A DNA stretch of 64,000 nucleotides from Clitoria ternatea. Lineage: Eukaryota; Streptophyta; Magnoliopsida; Fabales; Fabaceae. The stretch lies in assembly GCA_037962975.1 (NCBI GenBank), contig CM075670.1, positions 78,929,501 through 78,993,500 on the forward strand, in the 5' to 3' direction. The notes beneath the pieces were generated by a model that saw only the letters and a program-made list of their open reading frames with translations, was not told the origin of the DNA and made no database searches. Of this stretch, positions 1-10,040 are shown piece after piece (position 1 is the first letter of the stretch; every line of letters starts with the position of its first letter). The translations under genes and the position numbers were made by a program.

Positions 1-195
1 TTTTTTGGTCCCTAAATGCATAATTAGTGATGGAGGGTCTCATTTTATTAAGAAAAATATTTAGACCCTTTTAAAGAAATATGGAGTGAGGCATAAGGTT
101 GCCACACCTTATCAAAATGAGACCTGTTATCAAAAGAGCTTGTGATGCTTATTCCCTTGTCATTATCAAAAACCTGTTATCAACATGCAAATACA
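1..195 (+). repeat. Partial integrase repeat unit at window edge
   Basis: Right part of a G1 array unit: integrase sequence (positions 1-120) followed by about 75-85 bp matching the 3' tail of the C2 LTR, ending AAATACA just before CCATATGAG. The same junction closes every other unit. Confidence 0.8.
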
Positions 196-719
196 CCATA
201 TGAGTACATCCAAGACCGCCTCGAAAGTGTTGCAAGCTGGGTTCTACTCGCCACACCTTTTTAAGGATGTGGGTAAGTATATCCTAACATGTGATGCATG
301 CCAACAAACATGTAATATAGGTAAGAGGCATGAAATGCCACTTAATAGCATTTTAGAGGTTGAGTTGTTTGATGTGTGGGGGGTTGATTTCATGGGACCC
401 TTTCCTTCTCCTTTTGGAAATCATTTTATTTTAGTAGCAGTAGATTACGTGTCTAAATGGGTGGAAGCTATTGCTTCGCCTTATTCGGATGCCAAAACTG
501 TTATGAAGCTTTTCAAAAAGATAATTTTTTGGTCCCCAAATGCATAATTAGTGATGGAGGGTCTCATTTTATTAAGAAAAATATTTAGACCCTTTTAAAG
601 AAATATGGAGTGAGGCATAAGGTTGCCACACCTTATCAAAATGAGACCTGTTATCAAAAGAGCTTGTGATGCTTATTCCCTTGTCATTATCAAAAACCTG
701 TTATCAACATGCAAATACA
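196..719 (+). repeat. Integrase/LTR-tail tandem unit A (524 bp)
   Basis: Begins CCATATGAG. It encodes part of the gypsy integrase: the second half of the H2C2 zinc finger (residues TCDACQQTC), then the start of the catalytic core (GVDFMGPFPS, VAVDYVSKWVEAI), open from 185 to 547. It ends with the copia LTR tail. The next unit starts 524 bp later. A 9-bp deletion relative to unit B removes the bases after TTTTTT at about 530. Confidence 0.85.
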
Positions 720-1252
720 CCATATGAGTACATCCAAGACCGCCTCGAAAGTGTTGCAAGCTGGGTTCTACTCGCCACACCTTTTTAAGGATGTGGGTAA
801 GTATATCCTAACCTATGATGCTTGCCCACAAACATATAATATAGGTAAGATGCATGAAATGCCACTTAATAGCATTTTAGAGGTTGAGTTGTTTGATGTG
901 TGGGGGGTTGATTTCATGGGACCCTTTCCTTCTCCTTTTGGAAATCATTTTATTTTAGTAACAGTAGATTACGTGTCTAAATGGGTTGAAGTTATTGCTT
1001 CACCTCATTTGGATGCCAAAACTGTTATGAAGCTTTTCAAAAAGATATTTTTTCGAGGTTTAGGGTCCCCAAATGCATAATTAGTGATGGAGGGTCTCAT
1101 TTTATTAAGAAAAATATTTAGACCCTTTTAAAGAAATATGGAGTGAGGCATAAGGTTGCCACACCTTATCAAAATGAGACCTGTTATCAAAAGAGCTTGT
1201 GATGCTTGTTCCCTTGTCATTATCAAAAACCTATTATCAACATGCAAATACA
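720..1252 (+). repeat. Integrase/LTR-tail tandem unit B (533 bp)
   Basis: Same structure as unit A, with scattered substitutions: one zinc-finger Cys is changed to Tyr (TYDACPQTY), so the finger is broken. Open from 709 to 1080, reaching the conserved LGSPNA stretch that precedes the second catalytic aspartate region. Confidence 0.85.
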
Positions 1253-1481
1253 CCATATGAGTACATCCAAGACCGCCTCGAAAGTGTTGCAAGCTGGGTT
1301 CTACTCGCCACACCGTTTTAAGGATGTGCGTAAGTATATCCTAACCTGTGATGCTTGCCCACAAACATGTAATATAGGTAAGATGCATGAAATGCCACTT
1401 AATAGCATTTTAGAGGTTGAGTTATTTAATGTGTGGGGGGTTGATTTCATGGGACCCTTTCCTTCTCCTTTTGGAAATCAT
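1253..1481 (+). repeat. Tandem unit C, left part (split by C1)
   Basis: First 229 bp of a third unit, interrupted by C1. The last five bases, ATCAT (1477-1481), are repeated directly after C1 at 11223-11227 and form its target-site duplication. Confidence 0.9.
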
Positions 1482-2664
1482 TGTTAATCTAGTGGCCTCC
1501 TATAACTCGAGAGGGGGGGTGAATTGAGTTATGATAATTCTAAAATTTCTAATCACACTTTTCTCAACTCTTAATCTTGTTGTAATTAAATGTAAAAGAA
1601 TATGACAGTGCACAACAGATTATATAAAATAAAAGACAGAGTGTAGGGTTAAGAGATTTGCAAATAGTATTTATACTGGTTCGGCCAACCACTGCCTACG
1701 TCCAGTCTTCTCAAGTCACCCTTGAGGATTTCACTATTGTAAAAATTAGTACACCAGTACTTCCACACCTTGGCACAACCTTGCCTTTGTGTGAAGTATC
1801 TCGACACACCAAGAGTCTCACTACTCTTGTATACAATACTTTGGGAAACCTTCCCAAGCAAACAGGATTCTCACTCTTTTAGTAAAGTGAACAAAGAAAT
1901 ACTCTCTTATTTAGAGCATATGAACAAATTGAAGAGCAATAATAAGTAGAAACTCTACTTAGAAGAATATGGCCTTTATTGGTCTTAAGAGAGAATTGGA
2001 AGAATTGGTGTGTTTTTGCAAATGAAGAGCATCCCTATTTATAGTGTTAGAGAGGCCTTCAAGAGATGTGAATTTAATGAATAAAATAATCAAAAAGGCA
2101 CCTCTTGAATAAAATAATAATTTATGAAAAGATATAAGGTTTCATCAATGTTTTTCACGAAGAGATGTAATGTTTCAGCCTTTCTGACTTGGTGGTAATC
2201 GATTATAATAAATGTGTAATCGATTACGTTCATTTAAAAACTTATTTTAGCATGACCGTTAGTCTGTAATCGATTACAATAACCACGTAATCGATTACTT
2301 GGGTCAGTTTTAAAACGTTTGCTGAAACATTGACTTCTAAACCTTTTTAAAGCATGGTAATCGATTACTCATTTGAGGTAATCGATTACTTGAATTAGTT
2401 TTTAAAGTTAATACGTTGAAATCTTTTTATTTTGTTTTTCAAAATTTCTTGAGACCTGGTAATCGATTACTCTATTGAGGTAATTGATTACAGTCATTAA
2501 AAATTCAGATTTTGGTAAAATTTAAATCATTGATTATTATTAATTTTTAATGGCCATATTTTTCTTTAATAGAGTCTTACTATGATTCTGCCTTGGTCTT
2601 GAATCTTCATGCTTGATCTTTGGCATTTAGTCTTTGTCATTATCAAAATCCTTTATTGTCTTCA
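1482..2664 (-). repeat. C1 3' LTR
   Basis: Pairs with 10041-11222. It starts TGTTAATC and ends GTCTTCA. A minus-strand TATA box (CTATAAATAGGG) lies at 2033-2044. Four pairs of GTAATCGATTAC-like palindromes occupy 2195-2491. Confidence 0.95.
2195..2491. promoter_or_regulatory. Four paired 12-bp palindromes in the C1 3' LTR
   Basis: GTAATCGATTAC or one-base variants start at 2195/2216, 2266/2287, 2357/2378 and 2459/2480. Every pair is exactly 21 bp start to start with a 9-bp spacer, and the spacers differ in sequence. They lie upstream of the TATA box on the element's own strand. Function is unknown. Each pair can form a 12-bp stem with a 9-nt loop. Confidence 0.85.
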
Positions 2665-2678
2665 TTCTCCCCCTTTTT
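2665..2678 (-). promoter_or_regulatory. C1 primary polypurine tract
   Basis: On the minus strand this reads AAAAAGGGGGAGAA, directly against the 3' LTR boundary. Further copies of the CTCCCCCT core are at 2803-2812 and 2873-2884, the repeated polypurine pattern known from Sireviruses. Confidence 0.9.
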
Positions 2679-3092
2679 GATGATGACAATTACCTGTATA
2701 CTTCTGTACAAAAATTGACGCATGTTACTTTTAAGATTAATTTCTTTTTGTTTGTTGTATTTTATTGGCCCTTGTGTTGTACTTTTTTTGATACTAAAAG
2801 TACTCTCCCCCTGAGTTTTTGTAGTGTTTGCCAATGATTGTTTTGATGCCAATGATTACAATGATTGCTATATCTCCCCCTTTGTCATTATCAAAAAGAA
2901 TAATAAAAAATTATAAAGTGCAATGGATAATATTTATATTGATGAAACGCAAACAAACAGCCAACAAGAGGACTTGTTTTTCATAAACAAAAACGGAAAT
3001 TATAGAGTAATAGCCAACAAAACCAGAAGACTTGTGGTTCTCAAACACAAATAGAAATTATTTAATAACAACCAACAAAGCAGAAAAATAGG
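2679..3092 (-). other. C1 3' non-coding region
   Basis: Between the third ORF and the polypurine tract. It is AT-rich, holds the two additional polypurine copies and no credible ORF. Confidence 0.7.
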
Positions 3093-4154
3093 CTAATCGG
3101 ATGGTGGTGGAAAACGGGAAAGGAGAGTCTGCATGGTGCTGTCCACATGGTCAAATCGATCACGAACATAGGAACGGAGGGACTGGAGTTCGGTGGCAAG
3201 ATCAGTCATGGAAAGAGAGCCGGGCACTGGATCAGGATCCTGGGGAGGAGCAGAATATTTGGGAATCCATTCTCCTTCAGTATTTTGCTTGTATCCAAAC
3301 GAGGAGAGAGCAGTTTTTCCAATGGCAAAGGAGCGCTGAGGCTTGATACACAGTTCATCAGAGATGGGAACTTTGAAGTGACGAAGGATTCGGGTAATGA
3401 GTCCAGCATATGGAAGGGGAGCGTTGGCCTTCAGAGCCTTCTTCATGCGATAGCGAATAAGAGTAGTCCAGCTAAGAGGGCGAACAGTTAAGAGAGACCA
3501 CATAAGAACCAAATCTTCCTTAGTAATTTGGGCCAAGTTTGTGGTGCGGGGAACCAGAATGCGAACCAAAATGTAGTGCATGACCCTGCAACTAAACGAA
3601 AGAGAACCAGCCAAGAGGCGGCCAGCACATTCAGCAGTCTTAGAACACACAAGGCGACGGGCTTCAAGAATGTTAAAGTCATGTTCCCAGTTTTCAGAAA
3701 TGTGACCTTCATAATGTTCTCCGACCGAAGGAAGTTCAGTGAGTTCATAAAAAATGCCAGAATCAATAACAATGGGGACCTTCTTGACTTCAGAAATTAT
3801 GCATCCATCAGTAATCTGAAGATTGGAGTAGAATAGACGGACAAGATCAGGATAGTGATCCTCTTTGATGGTGAGAAATGGGATGAGATTCTGAATATCA
3901 AAAAATTGATAGCAATCAACATTTTCAATTATAGGAAGATCAATGTATTTGGGGTCAATGATGTCACGGCAATGAAATAGAGAATAAAAACGTGTTTGTT
4001 GAGTAGAGTTGGAGAAAAATTCCACAAAGGTATGAAGGGAAGGATTTGGTGTAGGCTGATCAGAGGAGGAAGAAGTACCAAGATTCCTCTTTTTCCTGGT
4101 GGGGACAGCAGGTGAAGGTGGTGTGGGAGTGTAAGTAGGGGAATGGTCAGCCAT
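3093..4154 (-). CDS. C1 third ORF: about 353-aa putative plant transposon protein
   Basis: An uninterrupted ORF downstream of pol, in the position of the Sirevirus env-like gene. I start it at the ATG at 4154-4152 (MADHSPTY) because the 51 codons upstream, although open, only translate the palindrome-rich spacer. A basic cluster RKKR is at residues 20-23. The body (LVRLFYSNLQ, FNILEARR, MHYILVRILVP, LITRILRHFKVP) resembles the family usually called 'putative plant transposon protein'. The last 35 residues look like a coiled coil (LATELQSLRSYVRDRFD). There is no signal peptide or membrane segment, so this is not an obvious envelope protein. C2 carries a clear homologue at 12297-13346. Its function is unknown. 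Confidence 0.75.
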   Translation of the reverse strand: MADHSPTYTPTPPSPAVPTRKKRNLGTSSSSDQPTPNPSLHTFVEFFSNSTQQTRFYSLFHCRDIIDPKYIDLPIIENVDCYQFFDIQNLIPFLTIKEDHYPDLVRLFYSNLQITDGCIISEVKKVPIVIDSGIFYELTELPSVGEHYEGHISENWEHDFNILEARRLVCSKTAECAGRLLAGSLSFSCRVMHYILVRILVPRTTNLAQITKEDLVLMWSLLTVRPLSWTTLIRYRMKKALKANAPLPYAGLITRILRHFKVPISDELCIKPQRSFAIGKTALSSFGYKQNTEGEWIPKYSAPPQDPDPVPGSLSMTDLATELQSLRSYVRDRFDHVDSTMQTLLSRFPPPSD

Positions 4155-5255
4155 GGGATTGAAAACGGAGGAAGAACAAGATGAAGAAGATGATGAATAG
4201 TGAAAAATAAGAGTGAAAGGAATGGTTTTTAACCGATTCGAATGGAGGTAATCGATTACATGAGTCAGCGTATGTATATTGTAATTGATTACAGGAAGTG
4301 GAATGGACAAGTAACTGATGGTAATTGATTACAATTTGATAGCTAGTGGGATGTAATCGATTACGGGGCAGTTTACGCATTTTTTGAAATGTCACAGAGG
4401 ACATGAGGGGATGTGACTGCTGCGTGGGAAAACGTGTGGAGAGAGAGTGGGAATCTGAGTGGAGTAGTTATTGGGAACATAAGAGCCCAAAAAAAATGTA
4501 ATGGAGCCATTTGTTTTTTAAATTTTAATAGACCCAAGAGAGTGAGTAATTGATTACAATGGTAAAGAGAATAGGGTGTAATCGATTACGGAGTGACAGG
4601 TACGCAGTTTAAAGAAGAAAAGACGTGGACGGGTGAGTGGATATGGCTTGGAAAACGTGTGTCAGAGTATGGGAAGGCGTGGATATGTCTTGGAAACATG
4701 AGAGAGCAGGTTTTGGAAACATTGAACGTGTAACGTGTGCCTTTTAAGAGGAAAATAAGATGAATTAAAACGTCTGGAAGATAATTTTTGTAACGAAAAT
4801 AAAACTGAAGTGAGATTTTCAAAAATATTTAAGTTAGAATTTAACTAAGTGATAGAATATTGAATATTTTAATGAACACTATCAGAAATTTTGAAAATAT
4901 AAGGAATTTTGAGAATAAATCAGGAAAAATAAGAGAAAAGAGATAAGGAAATATCGTTCAGAATTTTTATTATTATTGTTTTATTATTTTATTATTATTA
5001 TTATTATTTTTTTAAAAAAAAAAGAGAGGATCATACCTGACATGATAAGGGTAATCGATTACATATAGTGTGTAATCGATTACTGAAGCTTAAGTTTCTG
5101 GTCCCTTTGGAGTTTTCACCTGTTTGACTATTGGAAATATAGGATAATCGATTACGTGTTGCATGTAATCGATTATGGACCAGTTTTTGCATAAGAATAA
5201 TTGTTTTAATCAATTTTTATGAGAAATCTATGAGAAATAATTGTTTTAATCAATT
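4155..5255 (-). other. C1 spacer between pol and third ORF, with palindrome pairs
   Basis: About 1.1 kb without a credible gene. GTAATCGATTAC-type palindromes start at 4248/4281 (33 bp apart), 4321/4353 (32), 4546/4578 (32), 5051/5072 (21) and 5144/5165 (21). It may be the leader or an intron for the third ORF's transcript; nothing in the sequence decides this. Confidence 0.7.
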
Positions 5256-8200
5256 TCAATTTCTAAGATTGAAAAATTGGTCTTTAGGCAAAGGTTTTGT
5301 GAATATATCGGCGAGTTGCTTATGGGTCTCAATAAATTCTAATATACAATCACCTTTTTGAACATGATCTCTAAGGAAGTGATGTCTGATTTCTATATGC
5401 TTAGTCCTTAAGTGTTGTACGGGATTTTTAGAAAGGTTTATTGCACTTGTATTGTCGCACTTAATAGGGATGTGATCTAAATTAATTCCGTAATCTAATA
5501 GTTGTTGTTTCATCCATAATATTTGAGCGCAACAACTACCAGCAGCGACATACTCAGCTTCTGTTGTGGATAAGGCGACACTATTTTGTTTCTTACTGTG
5601 CCAGGATACTAAGGCTGACCCTATTAGATGGCAAGTACCACTGGTACTTCTTCTATCAGTTCTACATCCTGCAAAGTCAGAGTCGGAATACCCGACTAGA
5701 TTGCAAGATGTTCCCTTAGGGTACCATAGTCCTAGGTTTCCTGTACCTATTAAATATATCATGATTCTCTTTACTGCTTTTAGATGAGATTCTTTTGGAT
5801 TAACTTGGAATCTAGCACAGAGACAGACATTAAACATGATATCGGGCCTACTTGCAGATAAATATAGTAGTGATCCGATCATACCTCGATACATTTTAGC
5901 GTCAATGGATTTCCCAGCTTCATCTTTATCAAGATAGGTAGATGTGCTCATTGGTGTTGAGATGTTTTTGGCATTCATCATGCTGAATCTAGTCAATAGT
6001 TCCTTACAGTACTTTGATTGATTGATGAATATACCTTCTTTAGATTGCTTAATTTGTAGCCCAAGGAAGAAGTTCAGTTCTCCCATCATAGACATTTCAA
6101 ATTCACTCTGCATTGCTAGGGAAAATTCCTTACACAGATTTTCGTTAGTTGATCCAAAAATAATATCATCAACATATATTTGAACCAAGAGAATATTATT
6201 GTCATTTCTTTTGATGAATAAGGTTGTGTCTACCTTTCCTCTGTTGAAGTTATTTTCTAGCAGAAATTTACTTAGTCTATCATACCATGCTCGGGGTGCT
6301 TGTTTAAGACCATATAATGCTTTCTTCAATTTAAACACATGGTCAGGAAATTTTTCACTTTCAAAACCTGGTGGTTGACAGACATATAGTTCTTCATTTA
6401 TATATCCATTTAAGAATGCACTTTTTACATCCATTTGAAATAATTTAAAGTCCATGTATGATGCAAAAGCTAAGAGCATTCTTATGGCTTCTAATCTAGC
6501 TACTGGTGCATAGGTTTCTTCATAATCTATGCCTTTCTCTTGATTGTATCCCTTTGCAACTAGCCTTGCCTTATTTCTTATGATTATTCCATGTTCATCC
6601 ATTTTATTTTTAAAGACCCATTTAGTTCCTATGATTTGATGGTTGGTAGGTTTTGGGACTAGTTCCCATACTTGATTTCTTTCAAATTGGTTTAATTCTT
6701 CTTGCATGGCTATTATCCAATTTTCATCATCAGTTGCTTCCATAATATTTCTAGGTTCTATTTGTGATACGAATGCCATAGAATTGCATGCATTTCTAAG
6801 AGATTTCCGAGTTGTTACCCCTTTGGATATATCACCTATGATGTTGTCAACAGGGTGGTTCTTGTTGAACTTCCATTCTTTGGGTAGATCATTACTTGAT
6901 GTTGGATTATCACCTTGATTGCTTGTGTGATCTCCCTTCTTTTCATCAATTTGAGTTTGTTCCAGAGAATCTGTAATGTCATCTAAAGATCTTTCTACAC
7001 TAGAAGGGTTAGATTCATCAAAGGTAACATGAACAGATTCTTCAATGGTTTGTGTCCTTTTGTTATATATCCTAAATGCTTTGCTTGATAAAGAATATCC
7101 AAGAAAAATTCCTTCATCGGCTTTAGCATCAAATTTTCCTAGGTTATCCTTTCCATTATTTAGTACAAAGCATTTACATCCAAATACATGCAAATGGGAT
7201 ACATTTGGTTTTCTTCCATTATATAGTTCATAGGGAGTTTTCTTTAGAATAGGTCTAATTAATACCCTATTCATAACATAACATGCAGTACTAACTGCAT
7301 CAGCCCAAAAATATTTTGGGAGATTATTCTCATTAAGCATTGTTCTAGCTAATTCCTCTAGAGATCTATTCTTCCTCTCAACCACTCCATTTTGTTGAGG
7401 GGTCCTAGGGGCTGAAAAGTTGTGTTTGATTCCATATTTATCACAAAACTTTTCAAACGATCTATTTTCAAACTCCCCTCCATGATCACTTCTTATGCTA
7501 ATAATTTTAAAATCTTCTTCATTTTGGACTATCTTAGCTAATCTTTTAAAGGATGAGTAAGCCTCATTTTTATTTTTCAAAAATAGAGTCCAAGTGAATC
7601 TTGAAAAGTCATCAACAATTACTAGGGCATAATAGTTACCACCAAAGCTTTTAGTTCTTGATGGTCCAAATAAATCCATATGTAGTAATTGTAGAGGCTT
7701 AGTTGTAGAGACAATATTTTTTGACTTAAAAGGTATTTTTACCTGTTTACCCTTTTGACAGGCATCACACATTTTATCTTTTACAAACTTTAATTTTGGT
7801 ACTCCTATGACTAGATCCTTTTTAATTATTTTACCTAAGTGATCCATGTGTATGTGTGCTATCCTTCTATGCCAAAGCCATGGATCTTCCTCATGAGTTA
7901 TTAAACATCGAGCTTGACTAGATGATAAATTATCCAAGTTTATCATGTAAATATTATTGATTCTTTTTCCAATAAATTTTATAGTGTCATTATCTTTCTC
8001 TTTAATTATGCATGTGTCAGAATTAAATATGACATGGTTACCTTTGTCGCACAGCTGACTTATGCTTATCAAGTTGTGCTTTAGTCCTTCGACATACAGC
8101 ACATTGTCAATAGAGGTTGTAGGATTCTTTCCAACTTTTCCTATTCCAAGGATTTTTCCTTTGTTGTTGTCTCCGTAGGTGATGTATCCTTCTTCCTTCC

Positions 8201-8303
8201 TAATTAGTGAGGAGAATTTTGATATATCTCCTGTCATGTGCCTGGAGCAGCCACTGTCAAGGTACCAGCTTGACTGTCTACTGACCAAGCATACCTGCAA
8301 CAA
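5256..8303 (-). CDS. pol: C1 pol polyprotein (protease-integrase-RT-RNase H)
   Basis: About 1015 codons without a stop. Domains in order: aspartic protease (DSGCSRHMTGD, catalytic D at residue 16), GAG-pre-integrase with its zinc ligands (HRRIAHIHMDH, CDAC), integrase core with the D, D and E motifs (MDLFGPS, SDHGGEF, VVERKNRS), reverse transcriptase with YVDDIIFG (codons at 6165-6176, about residue 710) and RNase H (YSDSDFAGC, STTEAEYVA). It has no ATG; the frame opens one codon after the gag stop, so expression needs readthrough, frameshifting or splicing. The C-terminus stops at LRN, a little earlier than in C2. All catalytic residues I can check are intact. Confidence 0.93.
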   Translation of the reverse strand: MLQVCLVSRQSSWYLDSGCSRHMTGDISKFSSLIRKEEGYITYGDNNKGKILGIGKVGKNPTTSIDNVLYVEGLKHNLISISQLCDKGNHVIFNSDTCIIKEKDNDTIKFIGKRINNIYMINLDNLSSSQARCLITHEEDPWLWHRRIAHIHMDHLGKIIKKDLVIGVPKLKFVKDKMCDACQKGKQVKIPFKSKNIVSTTKPLQLLHMDLFGPSRTKSFGGNYYALVIVDDFSRFTWTLFLKNKNEAYSSFKRLAKIVQNEEDFKIISIRSDHGGEFENRSFEKFCDKYGIKHNFSAPRTPQQNGVVERKNRSLEELARTMLNENNLPKYFWADAVSTACYVMNRVLIRPILKKTPYELYNGRKPNVSHLHVFGCKCFVLNNGKDNLGKFDAKADEGIFLGYSLSSKAFRIYNKRTQTIEESVHVTFDESNPSSVERSLDDITDSLEQTQIDEKKGDHTSNQGDNPTSSNDLPKEWKFNKNHPVDNIIGDISKGVTTRKSLRNACNSMAFVSQIEPRNIMEATDDENWIIAMQEELNQFERNQVWELVPKPTNHQIIGTKWVFKNKMDEHGIIIRNKARLVAKGYNQEKGIDYEETYAPVARLEAIRMLLAFASYMDFKLFQMDVKSAFLNGYINEELYVCQPPGFESEKFPDHVFKLKKALYGLKQAPRAWYDRLSKFLLENNFNRGKVDTTLFIKRNDNNILLVQIYVDDIIFGSTNENLCKEFSLAMQSEFEMSMMGELNFFLGLQIKQSKEGIFINQSKYCKELLTRFSMMNAKNISTPMSTSTYLDKDEAGKSIDAKMYRGMIGSLLYLSASRPDIMFNVCLCARFQVNPKESHLKAVKRIMIYLIGTGNLGLWYPKGTSCNLVGYSDSDFAGCRTDRRSTSGTCHLIGSALVSWHSKKQNSVALSTTEAEYVAAGSCCAQILWMKQQLLDYGINLDHIPIKCDNTSAINLSKNPVQHLRTKHIEIRHHFLRDHVQKGDCILEFIETHKQLADIFTKPLPKDQFFNLRN

Positions 8304-8309
8304 GGATTA
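8295..8309 (-). other. C1 gag-pol junction
   Basis: The gag stop TAA (8309-8307) is followed by TCCTTGTTGCAG and then GTATGC, where pol begins in the same frame. CAG|GTATGC fits a plant 5' splice donor and TTGTTGCAG also fits an acceptor. The same layout is in C2 at 18173-18194. Confidence 0.55.
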
Positions 8310-9986
8310 AGTTTTTATCTTAGGTACCCATATTTTCTTGGGTCCTTGAAGGTTAGAGTTTGATGGTCCTTGCTTCCTAATCCAAATCTTGTTTGAATTT
8401 TGAATTCCATTTTCTCTTATTTTACATGTAGATGCTGTATGACCCTTTCTTCCACAGTGATAGCATTTAACAAAAGGACTAGTTGATGTCTTTTGAGGTA
8501 TAAAGAAATTTTTATACAATTTTTGCTTTTTAGAGGGATCAAAACCTAGTCTAGCCTTATTAAAGTGGCATCCTTGTTTTCCAAGGAGTATGTCTAGGTT
8601 GTCTCTTCCCATAGTAAATTTTGCTAAAGTATTTTTTAAATCATCAATTTCTTGAGAAAGCTTTTGACATGTAATGCATGATTGATTGCATGTGATCTTA
8701 GTTCTCAAATTATTTTCTAGGTTTACTTTTTCTAATTTAACTTGTCCTAACTCTTTATGTAACTTTGAAACATTTTCTTCTAGATTTTGATTAATACTTT
8801 TAATATTTAAAAATTTCTTAGCAAGTTTTTGATATTCTTCATGAAGTTCTTCAAATGCCTCTTGCAATTCATCAAATGTAGAGTTTGAATCATTTACCTC
8901 TTCGGTGTTAGCCATTAAGCAAAGGTTAGCTTCTTCTTGATCTGATTCCTCAGAAGAGCTTAGGTCGTTGTCATCCCAAGCAATATATGCTTTTCTCTTA
9001 TTTTTGAAATGCTTCTTTTCTTGTTTGTCCATATTCTTGTTTAGAGTTGGACATTCCATCTTCATATGTCCAAACTTTCCACATTCAAAACATTTTGGAC
9101 CTTGATTGGTTTTATCATTCTTTTTGAAGGGCTTCCTGAAGTTTGGTCTTCTCTGTCCTTCTTTTTTCTTAAGAAATCTATTGAATCTTCGGACTAGCAT
9201 TCCAAACTCCTCTGTATCATCTGTGCTTTTGTTTTCCTATATGTTTTCATCATCACTTTCATTCATTGTTTGTATTGAGGTTTTGAGGGCAATACTTCTT
9301 CTCTTTTTATCCCCTTCTTCATGCTGATTTAGCCTGGTTAGTTCAAGTTCATGCTCCTGTAGTTTACCAAACAGAGTAGCAAGTGACATGGTTGCCAAGT
9401 CTTGTGATTCTGATATGGCTGTTACTTTTGGTTGCCACTCCCTGTTTAAACATCTTAGAACTTTGTCAATTAAATCTTCGTTAGAGAAGGTTTTTCCTAA
9501 GCATGCAAGATGATTGATTATGTGTGTAAATCTCTTTTGCATATCCTGTATATTTTCATTATTATTCATCCTAAATAATTCATATTCCCTAGTTAGAGTG
9601 TTTATTCTTGATCTCTTAACTTCGGTTGTTCCTTCGTGAGTTACTTCCAAGGTATCCCACATTTCTTTTGCAGTTTTGCAATTGGATATTCTAAAGTATT
9701 CATCCATTCCTAAGGCTGAGGTTATTATATTTTTGGCCTTGAGGTTGTATTGTACTTTTGTTTTGTCTGTATCAGTCCATTCACTTCTTGGTTTAATCAT
9801 GGTTACTTCTCCAACTACTTTGGTTGGTATGAATGGACCATTCTCAATGGAGTCCCATATGTCTATATCAATAGCTTCTATGAATATTTGCATACAGGTT
9901 TTCCAGTATTGGTATCCTACACCATTAAATACAGGAGGTCTGTGGATGGAATTTCCCTCGGGGAAGACAGGGTTGGGAGAGGCCAT
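8307..9986 (-). pseudogene. gag: C1 gag, one in-frame stop
   Basis: Retroelement capsid protein of about 559 codons starting MASPNPVFPEG. The capsid domain (PPVFNGVGYQYWK, MWDTLEVTHEGT, KVLRCLNREWQPKV) is followed by an acidic linker, a first CCHC knuckle (CFECGKFGHMKMEC), a coiled-coil stretch and a second knuckle (CYHCGRKGHTASTC). A single TAG at 9239-9237 splits it after SDDENI; the reading frame continues unchanged on the far side. This looks like a recent lesion in an otherwise intact gene. Confidence 0.9.
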
Positions 9987-10026
9987 TTCTACTTCTTGAA
10001 GTTTCTAAACTTTATACAAGAAGCTA

Positions 10027-10038
10027 GCTTTGATACCA
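10027..10038 (-). promoter_or_regulatory. C1 primer-binding site
   Basis: The minus strand reads TGGTATCAAAGC two bases inside the 5' LTR. It matches the complement of the initiator Met-tRNA 3' end except for one base (consensus TGGTATCAGAGC). Confidence 0.9.
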
Positions 10039-10040
10039 CT

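Noticed and set aside
1649..1882. Opposed 70-74-codon ORFs, repeated at 10207-10440
   Set aside because: They recur only because both lie in the duplicated C1 LTR; this part of the LTR is conserved as DNA and neither frame has protein support.
2195..2491. Possible CRISPR or bacterial operator array
   Set aside because: The words are short palindromes in an LTR duplicated at both ends of a retrotransposon; spacers are 9 bp and the context is plant.
10027..10038. tRNA gene fragment
   Set aside because: Only the 12 bases complementary to a tRNA 3' end are present, at LTR boundaries; these are primer sites (also 19893, 26618, 27892, 43390).
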